Both the position numbers and the translations under genes were made by a program. This document shows positions 49,606 through 58,641 of a stretch of 64,000 nt of DNA, one piece after another (positions within the stretch are counted from its first letter, which is position 1; the number at the start of each line of letters is the position of its first letter). Under the pieces are notes generated by a model. That model did no database searches. It was not told the DNA's origin and saw only the letters and a list, made by a program, of their open reading frames with translations. Origin of the DNA: a virus; the IMG/VR virus record IMGVR_UViG_3300028654_000014, positions 18,222 to 82,221 of that record; one strand, 5' to 3'.

Positions 49606-49821
49606 TTAAACAGCAATTCCACGCTTACCTTTAAGATTTAAATATGATTTATCTTTTAAAGCAGCCATTGGATCTTTTGAAGCATCTAATTCTGCTGTTG
49701 CTTTTCCTTTTGGAGCTAACATAGATTTAGTTTTTTTAAATCTATCCTTTTTCTTTTTTCCATCAGAATAAGATTCTTTTAAATCTGGTTGTAATGATTG
49801 AAATGTATTTGCTATAGCCAT
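49606..49821 (-). CDS. Small basic virion protein with RFKKTKSML motif
   Basis: 71 residues from the ATG at 49821 (a GTG at 49830 is an alternative). Start MAIANTFQSLQPDLKESYSD, then KKKDRFKKTKSMLAPKG. The motif is shared with the products at 40760 and 41770. Function unknown; an assembly-linked role is inferred only from the late position. Confidence 0.62.
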   Translation of the reverse strand: MAIANTFQSLQPDLKESYSDGKKKKDRFKKTKSMLAPKGKATAELDASKDPMAALKDKSYLNLKGKRGIAV

Positions 49822-49822
49822 A

Positions 49823-49975
49823 TTATTCACTTATATCAATTTGAAGATCAGATTGACCATCATCTTGACAAGATATCATTTGTTTATATAAATTTTGATC
49901 ATCAACAGTAATTTCATCTTTATCTATTGTTGCTAAATTCTTTCCACATACATTGCATTTAATTTTCATTTCCAT
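49823..49975 (-). CDS. Small zinc-finger-like protein
   Basis: 50 residues, start MEMKIKCNVCGKNLATIDKD, with one CxxC pair and a third cysteine at about residue 36. AAGGAG precedes the ATG. The pattern MKIKCNVCGKNL is common in tiny phage proteins. Ends just before the start of the next gene. Confidence 0.6.
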   Translation of the reverse strand: MEMKIKCNVCGKNLATIDKDEITVDDQNLYKQMISCQDDGQSDLQIDISE

Positions 49976-49985
49976 TATATTCTCC

Positions 49986-51194
49986 TTATAAATCTTGTTG
50001 AACTATTACACCTAAACCTTGACCACCACCAGTAGCAAGTATAGCAGCTGGAGCAGCAACAGTTATACCAACATCATTAATTTCTTCAGAAACCATATTG
50101 TCAGAACGTATTAAAAATATTCTTCCTCCACCGCCTCCAGCTCCTCCACCACCGCCAGTACCTGTTGTAATACTATTACCACCAAACCCATTACCACCCG
50201 CTCCACCATTACCACCAGAAGCAGATAAAGCATTTAATACTAAAGGTCCAGATAATGTTTTATATGCAATATAAATATATCCACCGCCTCCACCACCACC
50301 TCCAGAACCACCACCAGTAACTCCAGCAGAAGCACCATTGGAACCGTTTCCACCATTACCACCATTTGCTTGAAAAACGTTAGAAGGAGTAGAAGAACTT
50401 TTTATAATATTTCTAGCATATAAAGCTATAACTCCACCACCGTTACCACCAGCTCCACCTGCTCCACCAGCATTTGTACCATCTCCACCACCAGAAGAAC
50501 CACCACGTCCACCTGCTCCACCATTTATTAATGTTACTCCAGCAAGAAAATTTGTTGTCCATGTTCTAATATCTTTTGGAGTAGGAGTAGTTGCAACACC
50601 AGCTGCTCCACCAGCATTAGTTCCAGCTCCTGCAACAGCAGAAGCTCCACCAGGTCCACCTCCACCAGTAATAGCACCACCAGCAGTACCAGCTGAACCT
50701 GCACCTGTACCAGAACTAGCTCCAGCACCACCTTGACTACCTACACCAATTGAACCTGCAACAGGAAGAGTAGGAGCTGTACCTCCTGTAGTTCCAGAAG
50801 CATTTCCACCATTTAAACCGTTTACATTTATTGCTCCAGCTTGAGCATTTGAAATATCTAAATTATTTAAAACAAATATTCTATAACCATTAGGATTTAA
50901 AACTCCTGTTCCAGAAAGAGTTAAATTGTTGTAATACATATCTCTTGTTAAAGTTGTTGTTCCTGAAGAAATTGTAATATTACCATCAGAACCATCACCA
51001 TAACTTTGTGATATTGTTGAAACTGCTGGACCAGATGAAGCGGCATAAGATAATCCTGTCCAAGCTGTAACTCCATCTCCAAATTTAAATTTTCCAGTAT
51101 CAGATTCAAGACCTATTTCACCTTGAGCTAATATTGGATTTGTTGAAGTCCATTGAGCTGCTGTACCATTTCGAAGTTCTATGTGATATGCCAT
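49986..51194 (-). CDS. Glycine-rich adhesin-like protein, tandem copy 4
   Basis: 402 residues. The N-terminal domain (IELRNGTAAQWTSTNPILAQ, GEIGLESDTGKFKFGDG) is a phage fibre tip/attachment type. It is followed by DGNITISSGTTTLTRDMYYNNL and long GG-x-GG-x-rich stretches alternating with conserved hydrophobic strands (VIALYARNI, GGGGYIYIAYKTL, GGGGRIFLI). The glycine pattern is compatible with polyglycine-II helices as in T-even gp38-like adhesins. Four paralogues lie in a row (49986-54852). Confidence 0.72.
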   Translation of the reverse strand: MAYHIELRNGTAAQWTSTNPILAQGEIGLESDTGKFKFGDGVTAWTGLSYAASSGPAVSTISQSYGDGSDGNITISSGTTTLTRDMYYNNLTLSGTGVLNPNGYRIFVLNNLDISNAQAGAINVNGLNGGNASGTTGGTAPTLPVAGSIGVGSQGGAGASSGTGAGSAGTAGGAITGGGGPGGASAVAGAGTNAGGAAGVATTPTPKDIRTWTTNFLAGVTLINGGAGGRGGSSGGGDGTNAGGAGGAGGNGGGVIALYARNIIKSSSTPSNVFQANGGNGGNGSNGASAGVTGGGSGGGGGGGGYIYIAYKTLSGPLVLNALSASGGNGGAGGNGFGGNSITTGTGGGGGAGGGGGRIFLIRSDNMVSEEINDVGITVAAPAAILATGGGQGLGVIVQQDL

Positions 51195-51195
51195 T

Positions 51196-52416
51196 TTATA
51201 AACTCACTTGTACGATGTTACCAGCGCCACCTGCGCCACCAGTTCCAGCTGATTGAGCAGAACCAGCACTACCTGCTGAACCAAAAGATTCAGATCCTGT
51301 TCCATTTAATATATTTAATAATGTAACTCTACCACCTGATCCACCAGTACCTCCAGCTCCTCCAGATCCTACTGTTGAACTAGCAAATCCAACACCATTT
51401 CCACCTGTACCACCTGTACCACCAGAAGCTGATAAAGCATTTGTTGCAGTAGATCCAGTTAAAGTATTATAAATTACAAATACCCATCCACCACCTGAAC
51501 CTCCACCACCGCCCCCACCACCGGCAATACCAGTTGTAGGAGTTCCTCCAGCACCACCATTACCACCCAATGCTGAAATAGCGTTAGCAGCAGTAGATCC
51601 ACCACGTTTTATTATATTTGCATATAAAGCTAATACTCCACCGCTATTACCAGAAGCTCCTCCTCCTCCACCTTTATTAGTACTATCACCGCCTCCACCG
51701 CCTCCTGATCCTCCACTAGCTCCACCACTAATAAGTGTTATACCTTTAATTAAATCAATTGCCCAACGTCTAATTGATAAAGAAGCTGTTACAGTTCCAC
51801 CAGCAGCACTAGTACCACCTGCATTACTATTTCCAAAACCACCTGATCCACTAGCACCACCCGCTCCACCATTTCCTAATGCAGCAGTAGTACCAACAGT
51901 ACCTATTGTACCTGTTGTAAGTTGACCAGCACTACCAACTATACCAATAGAAGCTCCACCAATATTTCCAGCAGCTTGAGCAACAGGAGCAGTTCCACCA
52001 GTTCCATTTGCTTGTCCTGCTCCACCCATATTTCCATTAAAATTTATTGCTGAAGCTCCGGCAGCTGTAATATCTAATGTACCAGCTACAAATAATCTAA
52101 AACCTGCTGTGTATATTTGACCTGTACCACTAATCGTTAAATTATTAAAATATATATCTCTTGTTAAATTTAAAATACCAGCAGTTAATGTTATATTACC
52201 ATCTGATCCATCACCAAATGATTCTAAATCTTGTGTAGGAGCTGCACCGCTAACACCACCATATGATAAAGTTGAATAAGTTGAAGAACCATCACCAACT
52301 TTATAATTTCCAGTATCTCTTTCCCATCCAATTTCACCTTGAGCTAATATTGGATTTAATAAATACCAATCTGATTTAGTATCATTTCTTATTTGTATTT
52401 GAGAATTAACAGCCAT
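51196..52416 (-). CDS. Glycine-rich adhesin-like protein, tandem copy 3
   Basis: 406 residues, N-terminus IQIRNDTKSDWYLLNPILAQ. Same three-part plan as the flanking copies: attachment domain, beta segment (DGNITLTAGILNLTRDIYFN) and glycine-rich end (GGGGGSGGGWVFVIYNTLTG). The N-terminal parts are more alike than the loops between glycine runs, as expected for variable binding surfaces. Confidence 0.72.
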   Translation of the reverse strand: MAVNSQIQIRNDTKSDWYLLNPILAQGEIGWERDTGNYKVGDGSSTYSTLSYGGVSGAAPTQDLESFGDGSDGNITLTAGILNLTRDIYFNNLTISGTGQIYTAGFRLFVAGTLDITAAGASAINFNGNMGGAGQANGTGGTAPVAQAAGNIGGASIGIVGSAGQLTTGTIGTVGTTAALGNGGAGGASGSGGFGNSNAGGTSAAGGTVTASLSIRRWAIDLIKGITLISGGASGGSGGGGGGDSTNKGGGGGASGNSGGVLALYANIIKRGGSTAANAISALGGNGGAGGTPTTGIAGGGGGGGGSGGGWVFVIYNTLTGSTATNALSASGGTGGTGGNGVGFASSTVGSGGAGGTGGSGGRVTLLNILNGTGSESFGSAGSAGSAQSAGTGGAGGAGNIVQVSL

Positions 52417-52417
52417 T

Positions 52418-53623
52418 TTACAAACTCACTGAAAAATTGTTAAGACTTGCACCAGCTCCAGGAGTATTTCCTAAAGCAGTACCACCAAATGCTCCTGCTG
52501 AACCTGTAGAATCAGATGATGTTGAATTTAAAACATTTACTAAAGTTATTCTTCCACCAGAACCACTTCCACCACCATTACCACCAGCACCTGTACCAAA
52601 ACCTTGTCCACCTGATCCTCCAGCTCCACCAGCAGCTTGTAAAGCATTTGTTGCAGTTGAACCGATTAAACTATTATAAAATATAATAATCCAACCTCCA
52701 CCACCACCAGCTGATCCTCCTCCTCCACCAGTATTTCCTATACTATTCATTCCACTTGATCCACCAGTACCACCATTTGCTTGAATAGAAAATTGACTTG
52801 TACTTCCACCTCTATTTATTATATTTGCATAAATAGCAATTAATCCTCCACCATTTGCACCTGATCCACTGGCTCCAGATAGATTAACACCATCGCCACC
52901 ACCACTTCCACCAGAAGCACCACCTATTCCTGGTCTTATTAATGTTGTATTTCTTAATAATTCAGTTTCATATCTTCTAATTGGAAGAGATAAAGATCCT
53001 GTACCACCAGTACCACCATTTCCACCAGTATTTGTAGCTGAAGCTCCACCTGATGCACCATTACCACCATTACCACCATTTACAGGACTAGCATTTGCTG
53101 AAGAATTTCCAGTTGTACCTGTTGTTGTTGAACCAGCTACTCCAGCTACTCCAGTTGTTGGACCACCTAATGATTGAGAAGGTTGTGCTGCGGGAGCAGG
53201 ACCCGCTGTAGATGTTCCGATACTTATACCATTATTACCATTCCAACTAATTGCACCTTGAGCTGCTGCTGTAATATCTAAAGTTCCAGATACAAATATT
53301 CTGTATCCATTTGTTATTAAAGTTCCAGTACCATTAATAGTAAGATTATTATAATACATATCTCTTACTAAAACTGTAATACCTGAACTGATTGTTACGT
53401 TACCATCTGAACTATCACCAAAGAATTTAAAAACATTTGAAGATGCTGGTCCAATTAAACCACCATAAGATAATGCAGTCCAAGTTGAAGTAGCATTAGG
53501 ACTAATTTTATATTTACCTGTATCAGTTTCTAAACCAATTTCACCAGCAGCTAATACAGGATTAACTGAAGTCCAATTTGCTGCGGTATCTCTTCTAATT
53601 TGTATTATTCTTGAAGCTGGCAT
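52418..53623 (-). CDS. Glycine-rich adhesin-like protein, tandem copy 2
   Basis: 401 residues, N-terminus IQIRRDTAANWTSVNPVLAA. It contains the conserved RRYETELLRNTTLI strand before the last glycine-rich third and ends LNNFSVSL. It is separated from the next gene by one base, so the four copies are probably co-translated. Confidence 0.72.
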   Translation of the reverse strand: MPASRIIQIRRDTAANWTSVNPVLAAGEIGLETDTGKYKISPNATSTWTALSYGGLIGPASSNVFKFFGDSSDGNVTISSGITVLVRDMYYNNLTINGTGTLITNGYRIFVSGTLDITAAAQGAISWNGNNGISIGTSTAGPAPAAQPSQSLGGPTTGVAGVAGSTTTGTTGNSSANASPVNGGNGGNGASGGASATNTGGNGGTGGTGSLSLPIRRYETELLRNTTLIRPGIGGASGGSGGGDGVNLSGASGSGANGGGLIAIYANIINRGGSTSQFSIQANGGTGGSSGMNSIGNTGGGGGSAGGGGGWIIIFYNSLIGSTATNALQAAGGAGGSGGQGFGTGAGGNGGGSGSGGRITLVNVLNSTSSDSTGSAGAFGGTALGNTPGAGASLNNFSVSL

Positions 53624-54852
53624 TATAAATTCACCCGCATAATATTACCAGCACCACCTGTTGTACCTAATGTAGTTGTTGCTGTGACTGCTGCCGATCC
53701 TGCTGATCCTATTGAATCTGTACTTGTATTATTTAATAAATTATATAAAGTTACTCTTCCCCCACCACCGCCAGTACCACCTGTACCACCAACAGCACCA
53801 GCACCAGCTGCTGAACCATTTCCACCGTTACCACCATCACAACTTAAAGCACCTGTAGCAGTTGAACCAGTGAGAGTATTATAGACTAAATATATCCATC
53901 CTCCACCGCCTCCACCACCACCTCCACCGCCTCCAGAATTTGCAGTAGGAGTTCCACCACCATTACCACCAGTAGCACCATCAACATTTATAACTTCAGA
54001 TCCAGTACTTCCACTTCGATTTATTATATTTGCCCAAATTCCAATAACATTACCACCAGCACCACCGCCTCCTCCACCACGTCCAGTAGCACCACTTGTA
54101 CCACCACCACCTGATCCTCCAGAACCGCCAGTTCCTCCTATAAGAAGATTAGAACTTTTTAATAAATCAATTTCATAACGTCTAATTGGTAATGCTGTAT
54201 TTGTTCCGATAGATCCAACAGTTCCTCCAGTATTGGCACCAGCAGTTCCACCAATACCACCAGCTCCTCCTGAACTTCCATTTGCAAAAGCTACAGCAGC
54301 AACGTTACCACTAGCACCACCTTGAGTATTAACTCCACCAGCTCCTCCAGCACTACCAGCACCATTAGTTCCTAAAGTATTAGGAGCACTAGCAGCACCA
54401 CCAACAGCACCAGCAGTAGATGCTGAACTAGCTCCAGCATTTGCATTATTAATTATTGAAAAACTTCCAGCAGCACTTATATCTAATGTACCAGCTACAA
54501 ATATTCTAAAACTATTTGTATTTATAGAACCAGAACCACTAATTGTTAAATTATTAAAATAAGCATCTCTAGTTAAGACACCAAAATTTAAAGGTCCTGA
54601 TGATGTAAAATTTGATACAACATTTAAATTTCCATCACTAGCATCACCAAAGAATTTAAATATTTGAGTATTAGCCGGACCAATCATTCCACCATAAGAA
54701 AGTGAATTCCAAGCGATATTATCATCAAGACCAATTTTATAAAGTCTTGTGTCAGTTTCTAAACCAATCTCTCCTTCAGCAAGAAAAGGATTTGCAGCAG
54801 TCCATTGAGCTGCTGTACCTTGTCTTACCGTTAAAAGAGTACTTCGAGGCAT
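53623..54852 (-). CDS. Glycine-rich adhesin-like protein, tandem copy 1
   Basis: 409 residues, N-terminus LTVRQGTAAQWTAANPFLAE. The middle carries an extra segment (NVVSNFTSSGPLNFGVLTRD) absent from the others. The longest glycine run of the four is near GGGGGGGGGGGWIYLVYNTL. It overlaps the following copy by one base. Confidence 0.72.
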   Translation of the reverse strand: MPRSTLLTVRQGTAAQWTAANPFLAEGEIGLETDTRLYKIGLDDNIAWNSLSYGGMIGPANTQIFKFFGDASDGNLNVVSNFTSSGPLNFGVLTRDAYFNNLTISGSGSINTNSFRIFVAGTLDISAAGSFSIINNANAGASSASTAGAVGGAASAPNTLGTNGAGSAGGAGGVNTQGGASGNVAAVAFANGSSGGAGGIGGTAGANTGGTVGSIGTNTALPIRRYEIDLLKSSNLLIGGTGGSGGSGGGGTSGATGRGGGGGGAGGNVIGIWANIINRSGSTGSEVINVDGATGGNGGGTPTANSGGGGGGGGGGGGWIYLVYNTLTGSTATGALSCDGGNGGNGSAAGAGAVGGTGGTGGGGGRVTLYNLLNNTSTDSIGSAGSAAVTATTTLGTTGGAGNIMRVNL

Positions 54853-54855
54853 AAA

Positions 54856-56169
54856 TTAAGGAGTTCCTCCGACAATAACCTGAGCGGCTGTATAAAGAGA
54901 AGCAGCAGTACCACCATCAATATTATTATTTGCAATAGCTGTTGCAAAACTTAAATTACCAGAACCATCATTTTGTAAAAATGTTCCTATTGCTCCTTGA
55001 GATGAAGGAAGAGTTAATGTATAACTTGTAACTGTTGAAGGTGCTGTAACATTTACTGTACCAGAAATTGATCCATAAAATTTTGTATAACCTGTGTATA
55101 TACCACTTCCAACTTGTAACGAATCAACTCCATTATCTGTAACTGTATCAATGAGAACATTTCCTGTTGAATTTATTCTCATACGTTCAGTAGCTGTTAC
55201 TGATCCTGTTGGAGTTGTAGAAAATGCTAAATAAGTTGCATTAGAAGTATTTGTAAATGTTTCACCTGCTGTAATAGTTATAACTCCAGTACTTGCAGCA
55301 GCGAATTGTGATGTTCCATATCCTCTACCACTATATACTGATAAATTATCACCAGATTGAACAGCGGAAGGAGATAAAACAGTTCCTCTAGCAAATCTTC
55401 CTCTAAATGGAACAGATGATCCTACACCATAAGCAGTTGATTGAATAGGTTTTGCTATTCCATTCGCATTTACAATATCTAAAGATGTTGTTGTTCCTGG
55501 AATAGTATTAAGACCTAAAGTAAAATTAGTATCATCCCAGAAAAATTTAGAATTATCTTGAGTTAAAGAAGTACCATTTGAAAATATAACAGAACCAGCA
55601 GTATAAGCAGAACTATTATTTGTTCCACCATTTGCAATAGGAATAATTCCACTTAAAGATCCAGCTGGTAAATTAGTTAGATTACTACCATTAATTACAC
55701 CAAAAGTTCCACCAGATATTTGAGAACCTGAAAGAGCTAAAGATGATGCTGATGTTAAAGCTGATAATGTAGTTAAAGTTGAATTTGATGTTGCTGTAAT
55801 ATTTGAAGCAGTTCCTGTAATAGATCCAGAAGGAATAACATAATCAGTTCCAGCTGAAGCTGCACTAATTGCTGTACCATTTCCTTTTAATAAACCTGTT
55901 ATTGAAGTTGAAACTGTAATAGCTGGAGTTGTAGTTGGATTTGAAACTGTTCCAGAAAAACCATTAGCACTTACAACTGAAACATTTGTTACTGTTCCAC
56001 CTGCTAAAGTACTTGATATTGTAATTGTATTTGCTACAGATGTTACTGTAATTCCACTACCGGCAGCAATTGTTATATTAGGTCCAGGTTGACCATTAAT
56101 ACCTGTGATAGTTCCACCACCACCTCCACCGCCCGTATCACTGGGGATGTTAATAAAAATATCACTCAT
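54856..56169 (-). CDS. Tail fibre protein
   Basis: 437 residues, beta-rich. The start (IFINIPSDTGGGGGGGTITG, INGQPGPNITIAAGSGI) is a repeated fibre-shaft type. SSIIPIANGGTNNSSAYTAG-like and ERMRINSTGNVLIDTVTDNG segments occur also in the long fibre at 37238, which indicates exchange of fibre modules between the two genes. Followed by the adhesin array, which may dock on it. Confidence 0.72.
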   Translation of the reverse strand: MSDIFINIPSDTGGGGGGGTITGINGQPGPNITIAAGSGITVTSVANTITISSTLAGGTVTNVSVVSANGFSGTVSNPTTTPAITVSTSITGLLKGNGTAISAASAGTDYVIPSGSITGTASNITATSNSTLTTLSALTSASSLALSGSQISGGTFGVINGSNLTNLPAGSLSGIIPIANGGTNNSSAYTAGSVIFSNGTSLTQDNSKFFWDDTNFTLGLNTIPGTTTSLDIVNANGIAKPIQSTAYGVGSSVPFRGRFARGTVLSPSAVQSGDNLSVYSGRGYGTSQFAAASTGVITITAGETFTNTSNATYLAFSTTPTGSVTATERMRINSTGNVLIDTVTDNGVDSLQVGSGIYTGYTKFYGSISGTVNVTAPSTVTSYTLTLPSSQGAIGTFLQNDGSGNLSFATAIANNNIDGGTAASLYTAAQVIVGGTP

Positions 56170-56170
56170 A

Positions 56171-56518
56171 TTACCTTCTTTTTGTATTAATTGTAGCTGT
56201 CATTGTTCCTGATCCAGATCCTGCTAGATACAATAATTGAACCCAAGAGTATGCTGGAAATTCAACATTAATTAAATAACTTCCTGCACCATTTATAACG
56301 GCAGCAGATGTATTAATTAACGTATAAGTAATTCCATCATTTGAACCTTGTATTTCAATATTTCCAACAGGAGATCCAGTGTAAACAGCTTGAATTGAGT
56401 AACTTACAACTTCATCAATGTTATAAGGTAAAGATGTGATACTACTGGACATATTTCCAACAACACCACTATCTCCTCCAACTAATTTCTTATTACTTAC
56501 GTGTACTGGTTCTGACAT
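56171..56518 (-). CDS. Hypothetical small beta-rich virion protein
   Basis: 115 residues. SIQAVYTGSPVGNIEIQGSN followed by DGITYTLINTSA resembles the jelly-roll-like domains of small phage structural proteins. It is the first gene after the motif at 56534 and precedes the fibre gene. Confidence 0.62.
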   Translation of the reverse strand: MSEPVHVSNKKLVGGDSGVVGNMSSSITSLPYNIDEVVSYSIQAVYTGSPVGNIEIQGSNDGITYTLINTSAAVINGAGSYLINVEFPAYSWVQLLYLAGSGSGTMTATINTKRR

Positions 56519-56533
56519 AAAATACCTCTACTT

Positions 56534-56545
56534 AAGAGTTGTTAA
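56534..56545 (-). promoter_or_regulatory. Late-promoter-like motif (TTAACAACTCTT)
   Basis: Two mismatches to the 12-mer, 15 bases before the ATG at 56518, just downstream of the portal stop. Would drive the fibre and adhesin genes. Confidence 0.5.
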
Positions 56546-56547
56546 AT

Positions 56548-58638
56548 TTATTTATTCGAAACATTACCCATTGCTGCTTGTTGAATTGCAGGATTTGCCA
56601 ATAAATGAGCTGGAACTTTTGCAGGTCCGGCTGGATTTATATGAGTAATTCCAACACCTTGGGGAGCTGGACCAGCAACGGTTTGACCAGCTTCAGGACT
56701 CATCATAGGAGCTACGTTTGTTTGAGGAGCATTTCCTTGAGGTCCTGGTCCACCATTAGGTTGTCCCCCTGGAGGATTATTATTGTTTGGTTGAAGAGGA
56801 GGTAAAGCTTGTTCACCTCTCATTTGTAATAAAGCAGGATCAGTATTCCTTAAAGCATTCATATGAGCTTCAATATGGTCCATAACAATTTTTACAAGGT
56901 TTGGATCATTTCTAAGATCAGGATCAGCAATAACAGCAGAATGTTCATCAATATGAACACTATGTTTATCCATTGGTGATACTAAAGGATTCTTACCTTC
57001 GAGCAATTCTTCATTTTCTTTTTTAATTAACATTAAATCATCAACTTCACCTTCAAACATTGCTTCTAGTTTTCCAGTATTGATAACTTGAAAGTATTGC
57101 TGGGGATTTTTAATAATCTTCATTTGCATCATTTGTTCGGCCATTTGAACACGACCTGCAATTGTTCTTGATAAAGGATTACCCATATCAACTACAACAC
57201 GATTGATAGCAGAAATCTTTTCGCCAGTAAATTCTTTTAGTAATGGACGATTATTTTTACCAACAAGTGTAATAACTTTAGGAGTATTGGCAAAATCTTT
57301 TAATATTTGAATAACAGCAGTACCAACATCTTCTACTAATTTTACATAATTTTGTTGAAGTCCAGAAATAAATTGTAATGCTTGAGATTGAACAAGAGCT
57401 AAAGCTGTTCCTGATTTTAAAGAAGCTTCAGGATTTCCTCTAGCAACACTATTAACTCCTGAAATTGTTTCAGCAGCTTGAATAAGCATATCTAAAAATT
57501 TAAATATCTCAGCAGGAGTTTGAGTAAGATTTAATGCTTCAGGTTTCTGAGGAGATTCAATAATATTCATTGCTCCTTCAAGATTACTAATAGATATATC
57601 AGCACCCCTTGGCATCCAAACATTCTGAACACCAAAAGCATTTTGATTAGTCATAATAGTTCCATAAAGAGAATTAATACCCTCTTGAATTGGAAAAATA
57701 TCAAACATTGGTGTATAACCATAAGGTGTTCCTAAAATTTCACTAGGAACAATTCTAAATACAGGAATAGTTCTATAAGGTAATTTAGCATCAATTAAAA
57801 CAACATCTGAATCTAAAAATAACATATATCTACCATCAGGCATTGATTCAGTTTGTTTATGGAAAAATTCATATACTGCAATATCATCAGTATCATCATT
57901 AGACCAAATTGCTAATCTAAAAGTTGTTCCTTGATTCTTTGGAGGTAATGCTTTAATTTTATCAGCATATTCAGGATACTTAGCCATTAAATCGAAACGA
58001 TTAACCCAATTACGAGTTAATAACCATTCATTATTCCAAGTTTCTTTAGTACCATCCATTACTACATCAAATGGTGTCATAGTTGAAAATTCTAATTCAC
58101 CTTCTCGAACAGGTTCATTAGTATCAGGATCAACTTCATAAATTTCACCAGCTGTTGCGTTCCAAGCTAACTTTACATAACCAGCACCTAAAACAACTGC
58201 CAATTCTGTAGCACGTTTTAAAGCATCTTCTAAATTCTTTTCTCTCATATAATAATCAAGAATTTGATTAGCAAGATAAGTTTGAGCATAAGATTTATAA
58301 TCAGTATTAATTGCTCTAGCTTCCATTGTTGGACGAGAAGAAGTAATCATTACATAAATATGCTGGGCTAAATTTCTAAAATGATTAATAGGAATTTGAA
58401 CTAATTCACCTTGTTCTCCAGTGAATTGAACTCTATGTCCACCACCGACATAATCATTTAAATAAGCACCATGATAAGCTCTCCACATATTTTGTAATTT
58501 CTCAAGATGATGATTAGATCTTAGAACATTAAAAAATGAATCAGCTTTTCCTAATAATATTCCAGCTGCGTCTTTTGCAGGTTTAGCTGCGAAATATACA
58601 TCATTAGGAGAACTAGATGAATTAAATGTATCTGCCAT
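56548..58638 (-). CDS. Portal protein
   Basis: 696 residues, the usual size for podovirus-like portals. Segments such as FRNLAQHIYVMITSSRPTME, YGYTPMFDIFPIQEGINSLY and a long helix with SLKSGTALALVQSQALQFIS fit the portal family. The C-terminal 70 residues are proline/asparagine/glycine-rich. It is encoded directly after the large terminase, three bases apart. It would form the dodecameric ring for DNA passage. Confidence 0.85.
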   Translation of the reverse strand: MADTFNSSSSPNDVYFAAKPAKDAAGILLGKADSFFNVLRSNHHLEKLQNMWRAYHGAYLNDYVGGGHRVQFTGEQGELVQIPINHFRNLAQHIYVMITSSRPTMEARAINTDYKSYAQTYLANQILDYYMREKNLEDALKRATELAVVLGAGYVKLAWNATAGEIYEVDPDTNEPVREGELEFSTMTPFDVVMDGTKETWNNEWLLTRNWVNRFDLMAKYPEYADKIKALPPKNQGTTFRLAIWSNDDTDDIAVYEFFHKQTESMPDGRYMLFLDSDVVLIDAKLPYRTIPVFRIVPSEILGTPYGYTPMFDIFPIQEGINSLYGTIMTNQNAFGVQNVWMPRGADISISNLEGAMNIIESPQKPEALNLTQTPAEIFKFLDMLIQAAETISGVNSVARGNPEASLKSGTALALVQSQALQFISGLQQNYVKLVEDVGTAVIQILKDFANTPKVITLVGKNNRPLLKEFTGEKISAINRVVVDMGNPLSRTIAGRVQMAEQMMQMKIIKNPQQYFQVINTGKLEAMFEGEVDDLMLIKKENEELLEGKNPLVSPMDKHSVHIDEHSAVIADPDLRNDPNLVKIVMDHIEAHMNALRNTDPALLQMRGEQALPPLQPNNNNPPGGQPNGGPGPQGNAPQTNVAPMMSPEAGQTVAGPAPQGVGITHINPAGPAKVPAHLLANPAIQQAAMGNVSNK

Positions 58639-58641
58639 AAA

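Noticed and set aside
49986-54852. CRISPR-like or simple tandem DNA repeats
   Set aside because: The repetitive look comes from glycine codons (GGT/GGA) in four long adhesin-like genes; there are no regular spacers.
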